Positions 35,618-47,460 of a stretch of DNA of 64,000 nt are shown in pieces. Source of the stretch: Progne subis subis (taxonomy: Eukaryota > Chordata > Aves > Passeriformes > Hirundinidae). A program made the position numbers and the translations under genes. The notes under the pieces are model-generated. The model ran no database searches and was not told the DNA's origin. It saw nothing but the letters and a program-made list of their open reading frames with translations. The stretch spans positions 248,001-312,000 of the forward strand of contig JAKJHU010000108.1 of the NCBI GenBank assembly GCA_022316685.1, in the 5' to 3' direction. Position 1 is the first letter of the stretch, and the number at the start of each line of letters is the position of its first letter.

Positions 35618-36619
35618 AGGAGAAGAAAATTAATTTAGCACGCACAAACTCTTCTACCTCGCTCATCAAAGGGTCACAAATTTTTGCTCAGATCCAGATC
35701 AGAGCAAGATTCTAAAGGTCACGGAGGGGAAATAATCTGGATGGGAGAGGTGGGAAGGAAGGGCAGCTGCACAAAGTCCTCAGCACCCTTTAATTATGCT
35801 TCCCTCTGCTCGCCAGCTCTCAAACAGAAGGCAACATTTGAAATAATACATCCATTAAAACACCTTCAGTGCCTGTCAGATTCGCTCTGAGAGGATTCTG
35901 CTTGTTCCACACTGCTGAGGTTTTTATATTCACAGAACTCCATCGGAGCGAGCCGAAGGAAAAGAGGGAGGAAGAGGAAAACCTGCCTCTGGAATGGGGC
36001 TGGGCTGGCAATTAAAATCCTGCCCTGTGCTGGCAAAAACACAGGCGAGAACAGGTTGGCCTGCGCCTCTTGGAAGTGATGCTTCTACCGAGTTTGGGCG
36101 CATCCAGGGAGCGCCAAGCAACAATCTTGAACAAATCTGAAATTCTAGGGAAGGAACGCAGCAATATCGGGGATATTTGGGGTGCTGGATGGCTCCAAAC
36201 CCCACAGTGAGTCCCCAGCACCAAAAATATCCCTGAGACTGCCACGAGAATAAGAGAGAAAGGGGGATGTAGGATACTTAAAGCAAGGGGGCCACTCCTG
36301 GAACGATCTGGGATTTGCTTCCTGGCTTTTTTTTAATTTATTTTTTTATTATTATTTGTTAAGCTCTGCTCTTTGCCAGGCTCTGGGTGTGCAGAGGAGC
36401 TGTGGGCAGAGCTGTGCTCCTGCTCCTTGCTGTGGTAATTCTCCTTCCTGCCCCTCAGCTTCACCCAGTGCCACGTCCTCATCCTTCCGTCATCCCCACA
36501 GCTCCGGGAGTTGCTGTGGCTCCAGTTTGGAGTTCCAGCTTCATCTCCAAGTCAGCTCTGGTTTCAAGGCTTGCCCAGCTGTCCCCCTGTGCTGTGACCA
36601 TGGACAGGGCTCGAGGGAC
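35618..36619. other. Noncoding unique sequence
   Basis: A T/A-rich stretch lies at 36327-36360. No gene seen. Confidence 0.5.
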
Positions 36620-36830
36620 AATGGAGCTGTGTCCAGGGGAGGAGTAGGTTGGATATCAGCAGAAGTTCCTTTCCCCAGGCAATGGGCACAGCCCTGAGGC
36701 TGCCGGAGCTCCAGGACGGTTTGGACACCGCTCCCAGGCACAGGGTGGGATTTGGGGGTGTCTGTGCAGGGCCAGGAGCTGGATTGGTGACCCCTGCTGG
36801 ATCCCTCACATCTCAGGATATTCTGATTCC
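36620..36830 (+). mobile_element. CR1 LINE 3'-end fragment, sense
   Basis: GTTGGATATCAGCAGAAG, CAGGCAATGGGCACAGCCC, TGAGGCTGCCGGAGCTCC, GGGATTTGGGGGTGTCTG, CAGGGCCAGGAGCTGG, and a tail TCTCAGGATATTCTGATTCC. The order is that of a CR1 subfamily 3' end with only a minimal tail. It was initially easy to miss because it differs from the more common subfamily seen at 40434 and 43185. Confidence 0.88.
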
Positions 36831-37139
36831 CTGCAGTTGTCCCTACCTCAGATGCTCCCCCCGAGATCCTTCAGAGGAAGATTCTGTGTCCGGTGCAAAT
36901 CAAAACCCCGAGCACGCCCTGCGCAGACGAACGGCTCTGAGGATGAGCAGCACTGGAAAAAAGGGGCTGAATTTCTGCTGGGGAGCAGTGAAATGCCTTT
37001 TCTGTGTGATTAACTCCATTTCCCCTGCCTCAGAGCTGCACCTCTGCCTCTTTGGACAGACACAGGAGCCACCTCTCCCTTCGCCTTGCTTTGGTTGTTT
37101 TGGTGTGAATCTGTCAACAGAGGAGTGTCAGCAGCCTAC
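36831..37139. other. Noncoding spacer
   Basis: No gene or repeat recognised. The 188-codon forward frame 36649-37215 begins inside the CR1 fragment and is rejected. Confidence 0.45.
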
Positions 37140-37480
37140 ACGGGCAGCAGATTTATTTAACACCATGCCTTTTCCTCCTCACCACCGTTTCTCATTTAAT
37201 CTTTCAAAGCCATAATTATCTAATATTAATGTTCTCATCATCGCAACACTCACAGAAAGACAGCGGGGCTTTTGTCCACAGAGACAAAGATCTCTGAAAT
37301 TAATATAACGCTCATACAGGATTGATTTCCACCTCAGAGTTGCCCTCAGCCGGAGGGACCAATCTGTTTAAAAATATCTGCTGCTAATTACCCAAAGAGC
37401 CATCATTCAGCTGGAGGATTGAGTGAAATTGTCCTTCACATGTCACATCCACCTACAAACCCTCCCAGCCTTCATTGTTT
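37140..37480. promoter_or_regulatory. Candidate noncoding element
   Basis: AT-rich with TCATTTAATC, GCCATAATTATCTAATATTAATG, AAATTAATATAACGC, and GCTGCTAATTACC. No repeat trace. Function inferred. Confidence 0.3.
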
Positions 37481-37861
37481 CCGTGTGGCTCCAAAAACGT
37501 GGTTTAACCCCAGGCAGAAACTCAGCTCGGGCCCCAGGGTGGGATGGAGGAGAGGAGTGGAGGAGGAGAGGTGAGAAAACTCGTGGGATGAGATAAAGAT
37601 GGCTTAATAGGTAAAGCAAAAGCCAGGAAAGCGAAGGAAAACAAGGAATTCATTCTGCATGTTCCATCATCAGGTGTTCAGCCACCCCCAGGATGAGCTC
37701 TGTGTCTTTGTCTTCCTCTTCCTCTTCTTCCTCTCCTCCAGCTCCGTGTGCTGAGAGAAAATCAACTCCATCCCAACCAAAACCAGCACAAAAAACTGAG
37801 ATATTTTATATCTGTTCCAGGAGGGAAAGGAGAACCTCGGAACTGAGATCAGTTATTGCAA
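37481..37861. other. Noncoding spacer with CT-rich tract
   Basis: CTTCCTCTT-type pyrimidine tract at about 37709-37742. No gene seen. Confidence 0.5.
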
Positions 37862-37992
37862 TCTGCCCCTCCCTGGAAGTGTTCAGGGATAGGGTGTGGA
37901 GAACCCTGGCTTAGGTGTCCCTGATCATGGCAGGACGTTTGGAATGAGATGAATTTTCAGGTTCCTTCCAACCCAAACCGCTCTGGGATTCA
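37862..37992 (+). mobile_element. CR1 LINE 3'-end fragment, sense
   Basis: CCTCCCTGGAAGTGTTCAGG, CCTGGCTTAGGTGTCCCTG, TCATGGCAGGACGTTTGGAATGAG-like wording, then GTTCCTTCCAACCCAAACCG and a one-unit tail CTCTGGGATTC. Confidence 0.88.
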
Positions 37993-39724
37993 GGAAAATG
38001 GGGAATGGTGTCATCCCCACCTTCCTGCGGAGCTTTGAGAGAAGGTGGTGGCCACATTTGGAGATAACAGCAACAATTAAAGGTACAAGGCTTGGACCTG
38101 TGGAGCTTTGGGTGTGCTGGATGAAATCACCTTTCCTGGTGCAGATGGGTCCTGACCACAGAGCTTTAGTCTTAGTCTCGGTTTTAACTGTCCCGTGCTC
38201 CAAGAGGGTGGGGAAAGCTGGCTGTGCCACCACGAGCTGACACAGGGAAATAGCTGGGACAGGGAAGGGGAAGGAAAAGGCTGAGTCCTGCGAAATGCAG
38301 CCCCGAGTGGATGTTTGGTGTCTCCCTGGATGGCTCCATATGGCCAGCCCACGCAGCCAGGCTGGGAGCGGTGACAGCCCTGGGGAATGTGAGGCACGAC
38401 AGAGGCAGGGCTGGGAGCTGCTGCCCTGCAGGGAACAGCTCCAGGCTGCTGGGAGTACAGCCCTGCCTCCGGGGACAACCCACAAACCCCTTCTCCTCTG
38501 GGCGGCCAAACACCTCCCATAAAACTTCCCCAGGTGCCCGTAAAACCCCAGGGTAACAAAACATCTTTTGTTTATTTTTTCGCCTCATTCTTTGCCGGTG
38601 TTGATGAGAAAGGGCTTTACTGGGGGAAAGCATCTTTGATGAAATAAAAAATATCAACTTCTCTGCTCCTTCTTGCACATCATCCCTCTTCTCTCTCACC
38701 CTCAGGGTCGTGCATCCCCCAGAGTCAGTGGAGTCGTGTGGGATTAAAGCCAAGGAGAGGGAATTCAGGAATTTTACCTGCACAGGTGTGGCTGCTCAGC
38801 TGCTCTATTTCAGGGCTGGATTTTGCATCACCAGCTCTCCCCTGAACTTCTGCAGCTCTGCTTTGCCTCGTTTTCCACCTGTGATTTTTTGGAAGGCGCC
38901 ACACTCGGAGCTGAAGCTCCTGACGGCCTTTGCCGTGTCCCTCTCCAAGCACTGATGACATGGTGCAGCCAAATCCCCATTTTCCTGCCATCCCCTGGCA
39001 CAGCAGGGTCAATAATTAAAGGCCTTTCTTCTTACCCCTGACACAACCCGAGCCTGGAAGTAACTGGAAGCTCCCACAGGCCACAGGGAAGTCTGGAATG
39101 GCTGCTGGTCCCATTAATTTCCTTCACGTGTCATCAAGAGGGGTGCACAAGGAGCCTAACTAAGCTCAAAGCTTCAGAAAATGAAGGAGCTGGGTTGGTT
39201 TTTTTTTTTTTAATTTATTTTTTTTTCTAGGAATTCACTCCCAGCAGCATCTGCCTGATAGGTTTGGAGGGGAGAGAGGTGGGGAATGCCGGATAAGTGG
39301 AATTTTTTTGCTAAGGACAGGAGGGAAAGAAGTTGGAAGCAGGAAAGTCCAAGGCCCTGATGCCTGAAAGTCCCACCCAGGTGATGCCATGGCTACTTTT
39401 GGGTTTGCAGCCAATTTTACTGCAAAAAAGTAGCAAAAAATCGCATCCCTGCTGTAGGAGGGGAGGGAGACGTCCCTGACTGTCCCAAATTTGCACCCCG
39501 AACTCTGATTTTTGTGGCCTCGGGAAAAAAAAAAAAGAGCAGCACCCAGAGGAAGATCTAGGAGCGTGCAGATTCTGTGCTTGGAATTCCGGCAGATGAA
39601 GATTTGCCCTGCTCTGGGGATCCATATCTCCAAACCCGGGCTGTAAATGCCCCAGCCTGGCATTTAGGGACTTATTTTTACCTCAGTATATAATCCTAAA
39701 TGGAACAGCATTGTGGAAAATTGC

Positions 39725-39727
<3 letters not shown>
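37993..39727. other. GC-rich noncoding sequence, stop-poor on the reverse strand
   Basis: All three reverse frames are open together over about 38184-38509, with the longest frame 199 codons (38184-38783). The translations share no recognisable domain and start at unrelated ATGs. I treat it as GC-rich noncoding DNA. T-rich tracts lie at about 39200-39228. Confidence 0.4.

Positions 39728-39756
<29 letters not shown>
39728..39756. repeat. Poly(T), 29 nt
   Basis: Uninterrupted T29, the longest homopolymer here. Confidence 0.95.
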
Positions 39757-40433
39757 GGCCTGAAATGCTCTTTTTAAGGGGATATTTCTGCCTCCCCCTT
39801 GTTCCTCCCCACCTCCTTCATCCCCAGTACCAGAGCTGCGTGACTCAGCCGCTGAATGAACCAAAGGTTCCCAAAAAAAGCCCCGCAGTGCTCAGAGCTG
39901 CTGCTTGATCAGTCAGAGGGGAGCGGATGAAGCGGATTTGCTGCGGCACCGCGAGCTGGGACGTGCTGGAGCTGCTCTCCCACATCCCAGCTCCGTTTGG
40001 AGCAGCTGCTCCTGGCTCTGGGAGTTCAGGAAGAGCTCAGGAAGAGCGGCAGCAGCTCTGAACAGCCCGGGCACCTACGGGAGAGTGCCGTGGGATGCTT
40101 TGAGATGAATCCTTAATTAATGAGCCCGTGCAGAGAAGCAGCAACTCCAAGTGGCCTCCTCAGCACTTTGCCTGAGTCAAATCCTGGGAAACCCTGTGGA
40201 AATCCAGCTGCTGGATGCGGATTCCTGCCTTTTATCGGGGAGTTTGTCAAGGCATCGTTGTCACAAAGTCATCTTTGAGCGCAGAGATCCTGGCTGTGCC
40301 TGTGCTGGCAGCAGGGCAGGGCTCATCCCGAGCCTGAGGAGCTGCCAGGGTGGGATTGGAACCCAGGAGAATCCCTAAAGCTGCAGCCAGCCTTCCCTCA
40401 GCCATCCTCGGCTGCCCACCAGCCAAACCGGAG
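39757..40433. other. Noncoding unique sequence
   Basis: Moderately CpG-containing stretch at 39920-40090. No gene or repeat recognised. Confidence 0.45.
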
Positions 40434-40635
40434 TTTTTTAGATGGGATACTGGGAGGAATCCAATCCCTGTGAGGGTGGGGAAGGTCCAGAGCGGATTTT
40501 CCAGAGGATGCCCCATCCCTGGGAGTGTCCAAGGCCAGGCTGGACCGGGTTTGGAGCAACCTGGGATAGTTGAAACTGTCCCTTCAACAAAGAACAAGGA
40601 AATCTCCGAAGTCCTTTCCAAGCCAGGCCATTCCA
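40434..40635 (+). mobile_element. CR1 LINE 3'-end fragment, sense
   Basis: TTTAGATGGGATACTGGGAGG, CCCTGTGAGGGTGGGG, GATGCCCCATCCCTGGGAG, TGTCCAAGGCCAGGCTGG, GGAGCAACCTGGGATAG and TCCTTTCCAAGCCAGGCCA in consensus order. The 8-bp tail is missing. Confidence 0.93.
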
Positions 40636-42329
40636 AGGCACCAGGAGAGGGATAAATGGATGTTTGTGTTTTCCAGAAGAGCTGCTTTGATGTTGTTTTT
40701 GGGGTTTTTTTTTTTTGGAGATGACATTAGCACAACCAGTCAGCTGTAACCTCTGGGCAGATCAAAACCCCTCTCAAGCAGCTGGCTGGGAAAAAACAAC
40801 CACCGAGGTGTTGCTAAATGCTTTTATTTCCTGCCACTCCGTTGTTTGGAGAGCCTTGTCGATGAGGAAAGGGAAAAAAGTTTAATTTGCTCTAAACCCG
40901 TGTTGAATCTCTGGGTCCCGGTGTATCTCACCAGCACAGCCGTTCCTCTGTTGTTCTCCCTCCCTTGAATAACTTCGTGAATTAAACTGGGAATTGGGTG
41001 ATTCACGGCGTTTGGAGCCTATTTTGGGAGGAAATGAGCAGGGTGTGTGGGCTGAATTCACGCCTTTGTGAGGCTCCATCCTCCCGTCCCTTTGCTGTGC
41101 CTTGGGGGGCTGCTGCCGCTCATCCCAATCATCCCAATCCCTCTCCAGGATCCCCTCGCAGGCATTCAGGCACTCAGCACCTTCCCAGCACATCGTTTGC
41201 TCGATAAATGCCCAAGTTTTGCCTTCCTTCTGTAAAATCCAGCTCCTTTTTATTTCTTTTTTCCTCCTCCCAATCCCACTGCGCTGCAGAACCCAGATTT
41301 TCTACTCCCTTTCCTAAAAGTGTTCCCGCTCCCTTACCTCTGCAAGGCTGAAGGTGTTGTCACAAGGACTGGGACATCCAGGACGCATCTCTCCACACCT
41401 CCACCTTTTCATTTGGATGCTCAGGGCTTTCCTTTCGGAGTTTCTGGCCTGCCAAACCCCCTTGGGAATATTTCCTGGCACCGTGACGCCTCCCAGACAA
41501 TGCCACACGAACTTTGGGTGGCCCCAGATGGCATCAGAGACAGGGAATGTCACCAGGCAGGGACTTTTCCCTTCTCCCTCTCCCAGGCAATGAATTCAGA
41601 GACCTGGGAGAGACCAGCCCCAATCTCTGATGGGGGAATTTCTGGTTCTGCCCCTAGCTCCCATTTTAGCTCAGCATTTTTGTCACTTCTCATGGGTTTT
41701 TCCAGGGATCTCTGTCCAAACCTCCTCCTGTACCTTTGAAGGGGCTGTGCGTCCTCAGGGCAGGAGAAGCTCAGAAATAAGGGGGGAAAAAAAGGGGAAA
41801 AAGGGAGAGGGGAATTCCCAAACCACAGTTATTTAATACTAAAGGCCTGAGCCAAGTCAGTCTCTTCCCATTTTACTGAAGCATTTTGCCACACTGGCTA
41901 TTTAGGTCAAGAAAAATGTCACGTTTTTTAGTGTAAATATCACATTTTGTAGGTTAAAGGCTGTGGAACAGCCCAGCACAAGCAAGGCAAACACGCAAAG
42001 CATCCCTTGAATTTTATCTCAGTGTTTCAAAGTGGAGGAAGGGTGATGTGTCCCAATATATTTTGATTTTTGAAGCAAAATCCCTTTGAGAACCTCCCCC
42101 AGGACAGACTCTCCCCTACAACCAGCCCTGGTGAGGTGCTGCTCATCCTGCAGATGACTTTTTGCAGGTCCCAGCCCATGTCAGCTCCTTTCAGCTAAAA
42201 AAGGACCCAACAGATGGTTTCAGACACGAGGAGGTTTTTATAAGCGGTGATTTAACAGGAGCAGAGTTTAAAAAAAAAAAATAATAAATAAACAACAAAA
42301 CCCTCAACTGCTTTTCGGTGAAACTTGGT
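40636..42329. other. Noncoding unique sequence
   Basis: No transposon. A-rich at 41785-41805 and 42270-42300. No gene seen. Confidence 0.5.
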
Positions 42330-42880
42330 CAGCTTTCAAAAGCGAGCAGGTTTGCTTCAGTGTTGGTGTTTGTAACCTCTCACATGATAAATTGCAATTT
42401 AAATCATCTCCCAAAGCCGCAGCAGCGAAATTATTCCAAAACTGCCAAAGCAGAACACCTCATCATTGTCAATATCCTTTTATCCCCCTCTGGTCAAAAT
42501 TAGCACAATTTCACAACATAATCTGCTTGGGGATGAATGACATTTTCAAATGGAAAACGGGCCCCATTCAGCTGCTCATTCATTTGATTGGAAATGAATT
42601 TTTTAGTGGCAGTTTCTCACACTTCGCTTTCTGTGAATACTCTGTGATTGCAGCTTTCTCAGACGTGCGTGCGTGTGTGTGTGTGTGTGTTGGCAACAAC
42701 AGATTCCAAAAAAGAGTTTCTCCTGATGCATCTTGGCCTAGAGCTTGTCACTTCTGGGTGTCTGGGAAGAGTATTTGGAGCAGCTTTGATTCTTGTCTGT
42801 GGCACGTTTTAAATCCCTGATTGGATGAGCATAAATCATATCCTGTATAAATTTTCGTGATTATCAAGCTCAGATTTGGT
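42330..42880. promoter_or_regulatory. Candidate noncoding element containing a GT microsatellite
   Basis: AT-rich unique block with GATAAATTGCAATTTAAATC, CTCATTCATTTGATTGG, and TTCACAACATAATC. A (GT)n run preceded by CGTGCGTGCG sits at 42665-42691. No repeat trace outside the GT run. Confidence 0.3.
42665..42691. repeat. (GT)n microsatellite
   Basis: About 9 perfect GT units after two GTGC units. Confidence 0.95.
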
Positions 42881-43184
42881 TTTCTGCTTAAAACGGTGTC
42901 AAAGACAACTTTTTTAAAGCAATCAATTTACTGTGATTCTTTAAGAAAAAAAAAAACAAACCAACAAAACAAACCAAGATGAAGAGCCTCTGGACACTTC
43001 TTATCTCCAGGGCTTTTATCCATTTTCTTTCATTGCCTACAGTTTGTTTGTTACTTATCCCAATTGTACTTAATTCCCGTTGAGATCACAGGGGCTTTTC
43101 AGCAGCATTTATCTCCCTGTGTGAGCACGCAATTTCCAGCATAAAAGGAGCCTGTTCTGCTAATAAATAACACTGGAGAAATTC
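42881..43184. other. Noncoding spacer
   Basis: A-rich at 42945-42974. No gene seen. Confidence 0.5.
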
Positions 43185-43345
43185 GATTTAGGTGGGATAT
43201 TGGGAAGAAATATTTCAGTGTAAGGGTGCCCAGAGAAGCTCCATCCCTGGAAATGTCCAAGGCCAGGTTGGAGCAACCTGGGGCAGTGGAAGGGTTGGAA
43301 CTGGATGAACTCTGAGATTTCTTCCACCTCAAACCATTCTGGTGC
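43185..43345 (+). mobile_element. CR1 LINE 3'-end fragment, sense
   Basis: GATTTAGGTGGGATATTGGG, GAAATATTTCAGTG, GCCCAGAGAAGCTCCATCCC, TGTCCAAGGCCAGGTTGG, AGCAACCTGGGGCAGTGG, and a terminal CCTCAAACCATTCTGG. Confidence 0.92.
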
Positions 43346-45969
43346 TTTCTGAAATAATATTGCCCGTTTTTGTAGTGGTTGTGTTGGGGAAGCCTTGCCT
43401 GATGCTCCAGACCAAGGCTGGGTCTTGCTGCTACTGGACTTGAAGGTAAAATCGCTTTAAATGGTCTTTAATCATTGTAATTACTCTTTTTTTTTTTATT
43501 TCTGGCAGAGGTTCTCTTGGCTGTGAGGCTCCATCTCCTCATTCTGGAGCAGAGCTGGGGACATTTTTCCCTCTGTTACTGTCACCGCATTGCCACTATG
43601 GGAGCCACAGCCCAGGGCTGTGGTTTGAGGGTGTCAGTGCCACCGTGGCCAGGCAAGAAATCACTCCAGGATGTTCCCTTCCATCAAAAAGCTGCTGTGG
43701 ACAGGGAAAAGTCCCTCTGGGATGAAAGTGAGTCTTTGGGGCAACATTCCTGAGCTTTTCTCTCCAAGACTCGAGTCTGTATCCCCTTGAAATCCTTTAT
43801 CCTGGAGAGCTGGAGATGTTCTGCCTCTGGAAATGTTCCTCGTTTGGGACAATTCTCTCTGTGCTGGATTGCTCTGCGTGCCAAAGGAGTATTTCCTTTT
43901 ATCAGCTCGGAATGACTCCTCTTTTAATGTAATCGCATCCCTTTATTATGGAAAGTAAGCGCAGGAGCCTCCAGCTGACCTTCCCCGTGCCATTTATCAC
44001 CTCGCAGCCTCCACCTTTCATTCCTCTCTTCCCTGGACTAATCTACTCTTAATATTTTTAATCTCTCCTAACACAGGAGCCTTTGCAATGTCCACATCGC
44101 TCCCACCCTCGGGGCAGCAGCAGAGCCCCATCCTGAGCAGGGTTTTAGCTTTGAAAACTGCAATGAACATTTCGGAGGTGATGAGGTGATTCCAGCTTCC
44201 TGGCTGGCTCTGGTGGTGGGCTGTGAGCGCAGGAAATCTTGTTCCTGAGCATCTCCTGGACTGGGATCCATGATGTGGTGGATTCTCCATCTCAAGGGGA
44301 GATTTGGGAGGTCGCTGTCGCCCTCACAGGGGCTCAGAGATGGGGAATAAATCCCCACAAAGAGCCCTGCTGCAGGGTTTCCCATGGATAACAGTAGCTC
44401 AGTGTGCTCCCAGGCACAGCCTAAGGGTTAATCTGTGCCTATCCCAAACCATCTCTACCTCTGGTGGATGCTCTTATTTCCAAGCATTAAATCCAATTTT
44501 CCTTTCTCTTCCCTGTCCACATCTATAAATCCTTAATGATAAAGAGATTTACGGAACTAATTTATTGATTTCAACTGGTTTGGTTGTTCTTTTGGGTTTT
44601 TTTTGGCAGGGGTGTTCTTGTCACTCTAACTCCAAACAGAATTCCAGGCGCTCCCTGGTCCCTTGTGCTGCTCCCAGCGGTGTTTTGTTTTAGAGATCCT
44701 TTTAATTTTGACCAAAACCTCCTCTCCTGGATGCACATCCCAGGCTGGAAGGTCCCCCTGCAGGAATTGATCCCAAATTTCACCATTCCCATTGAAGTCA
44801 GTGGCGTTATTCCAGATTTTTGACTGAGATAATTGGTGTTCAAGCCTGGGGATCTTCCCGGAGAAACAACCACAGAGCATCCAGCCACTGGTTTATCAGT
44901 GTACACTGTAAAAAATGTATTTAATCCCCAAATAAATGGCTCCAGATGATGGAGAGGAGGTCACCAAGGGATAACTGGAAGTGTTTCCTCCTGGGAAAAA
45001 CATCTCCTAAGGAAAACATTTCTTCTCCCAAACATCAGGATGGTTATCCTCCAAAAAAATAGGAATAAAAGCAGATTACTGAGCTTTCCCCTTTATATTT
45101 AAGTCATTTTTTTCCTTGAGGCTTAGCGCTAATTGCCCAGCATTTAATTGTCTTGTATTTTTTATTTGCAATTCATTTTTTCCCAGGGATCGATGCAGTA
45201 ACTCAGATAAAAAATTGGGAATCAGCTGCCGAAGCCACAGCGAATTTATCATTATGTATCGATTCCCACAGCATCAGCAAATGAAACTCTTGTCCGCATC
45301 ACGAAAAAAAAAAAAAAATAAAGCAAAGTGGGATAAATGAAGAGCAGGAATTGCGGGGTGGATTTGAGGAAGAGTCGCTCCATTTTTGTGTGGCCTTTGT
45401 GAACCAAACAGGGCAGAGAGCAATCAGCTGCCCTCCAGAGGCCTCGGGGAGCAGCAGAACAGAGCCTGGAGGATCACTCAGGGCTCCAAGCTTTGAATAC
45501 AGGGTGGGAAAATCCTGGATTTGCTCCATGGGGCTGTTATTGGATCCCAGGGGCCGCCGGCAGCCGCTGTGGTCACTAATTACACACCGGTTGATTGAGG
45601 CAATCTGTGCACCCAGCTGAGAGAAGAGGGGAAGAAAAGGGAAATATTTGGCTGGGAAAGGCTGGGATTGGCACTCCTGTGCCTGTTCCATCGGTGATTC
45701 CACAGCCCTGGAATGCGCCTGGGTTCCCATCCTCCCCAGGACCCTGTCCTTGCTCAGCCAGCCAATCCCTGCTGAGTCAAAAACCTGGAATCAAAGCTCC
45801 CACGGGAGCCTGAGATCTGCTCCAGCTTTGCAGGAATTCCTCTGGAATCACAGTCCCTTCCTGCACGGAGCCAAAAGGGATTAAAGGCAGAATTTGAGCT
45901 GTAATAACGTCACTTGTCCCCTGCCCGGTGGCCACGGATGTGTGAGCAAGCCCAGGCTGCCAGGCTTTT
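43346..45969. other. Noncoding unique sequence
   Basis: Positions 45110-45300 are AT-rich with TTTAATTGTC, TTATTTGCAATTC, and GGATCGATGC and may be a noncoding element. An A14 run lies at 45304-45317. No transposon or gene seen. Confidence 0.42.
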
Positions 45970-46290
45970 GTAGAACACGTATTTTACAGAATCTGTATTT
46001 CATAGAATATATCTTTTATAGAATCGATATTTCATAGGATATATTTTATATCACATATATTTTATATCACATATATTTCATAACACATATATTTTAGAAT
46101 ATATGTATATATTATAGAATATGTGTTTTGATATGCTTTATAGAATATATGTTTATGGAATCCATGTGTCTAGAATATACAGAAATAAAATATAAGCACA
46201 TAAATATATAAATATAAAATGTAAACATATAAATATATCACAAACACATAAATAGATGCATTCTATATATGGAATATATGTATTAAAGGT
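45970..46290. repeat. AT-rich degenerate repeat (TAGAATATAT-type)
   Basis: Recurrent words ATAGAATATAT, TTTCATAGAAT, and TTTTATATCACATATA fill about 320 bp with very low GC. The words ATAGAATC and CATAGAAT are the same as the antisense of a CR1 tail unit, so the block could have grown from a CR1 tail or may be an independent AT-rich satellite-like expansion. Confidence 0.65.
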
Positions 46291-46905
46291 ACTCAGTGCA
46301 GAAGCCTGATTTTACATTCACCCCGAACTTGAGGCCAGCCAAGAATCTGATCGTTTTACTGCCACAAACCACCAGTAAAACCCTGCTGGTGTCATCAGAG
46401 TCTCCAGAAATATGCATATTTGGAATATTTTCCTTGGCACGTTTTGGCCAGAAAACAAAGCAGTGCCTGATCCTCTCTCACTTCCAACACAGGGGTTTTA
46501 TTTTCCCCCCGATTTTTGGTGACAGCGTGGCTGTGGGAGCGCTGCAGACCTCACCTGGCCTAAGAGAAAATCACACCAGAGCTGATTTAGCTTCTCCCAA
46601 GGTCTCCTCTCCACGGCAAAGGCGCTGCTGGGGGGGTGCTGTGGGCAGCAGGAGGATGAGGAGGGGAAACAGCAGAAGACCGGGGTTTTTTTTAGTGGAA
46701 ATGTGACTTTTAGCAGCTGCTCAGAGGGAGAATTTCGTTTCAGAGCTCGTTCTGGGTTTCCTGGTGCTCTGCTGAGGTTCCCCCCCTCCTCGGAGCAGTT
46801 TTCTCTGCCTCTCCTCCCTCCCCTCACACAGGCAGGGTGGGTGCCTGGGGCTCTGGGGTGCGTCTGAGCTCCCCAGAGCTGTCAGGAGAGGGGAAGTGCG
46901 AGCTG
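46291..46905. other. Noncoding spacer
   Basis: No gene or repeat recognised. A forward frame of 136 codons (46296-46706) is within chance length. Confidence 0.5.
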
Positions 46906-47460
46906 CCGGGGTGTGTGACAGCGGGGGACACCCGGGGTGTGTGACAGCGGGGGACACCCGGGGTGACAGCAGGGGACACCCGAGGTGACAGCGGGGGACA
47001 CCCGAGGTGACAGCAGGGGACACCCGAGGTGACAGCGGGGGACACCCGAGGTGTGTGACAGCGGGGGACACCCGAGGTGACAGCGGGGGACACCCGGGGT
47101 GTGTGGCAGCAGGGGACACCCGGGGTGTGTGACAGCAGGGGACACCCGAGGTGTGTGACAGCGGGGGACACCCGGGGTGTGTGACAGCGGGGGACACCCG
47201 AGGTGGCAGCGGGGGACACCCGAGGTGACAGCGGGGGACACCCGAGGTGTGTGACAGCGGGGGACACCCGGGGTGTGTGACAGCGGGGGACACCCGAGGT
47301 GACAGCGGGGGACACCCGAGGGTGTGTGACAGCAGGGGACACCCGGGGTGTGTGACAGCAGGGGACACCCGAGGTGTGTGACAGCGGGGGACACCCGAGG
47401 TGTGTGACAGCAGGGGACACCCGGGGTGTGTGACAGCGGGGGACACCCGAGGTGGCAGCA
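46906..47460. repeat. G-rich minisatellite with 22-bp and 26-bp units, 22 units plus a partial
   Basis: Units have the form CCC(G/A-variant)GGTG[TGTG]ACAGC(G/A)GGGGACA. I count 22 units plus a final partial one at 47446. The optional TGTG insertion makes 26-bp units, its absence gives 22-bp units (eight or so), and one unit is 27 bp. Units differ mainly at two positions: CCCGGGG or CCCGAGG, and GCGGGGG or GCAGGGG. The plus strand has runs of 4-5 G at short intervals. All three reverse frames are stop-free for over 200 codons because neither unit contains a reverse-strand stop. These are not genes. Confidence 0.96.

Noticed and set aside
37925..38783. Reverse frames of 194 and 199 codons
   Set aside because: No domain, mutually overlapping, GC-rich sequence. 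Length is near the chance maximum for 64 kb on six frames.
39470..39535. Possible third copy of the 268-bp unit at 23385
   Set aside because: Only a shared word of about 14 bases (AACTCTGATTTT-like) supports it.
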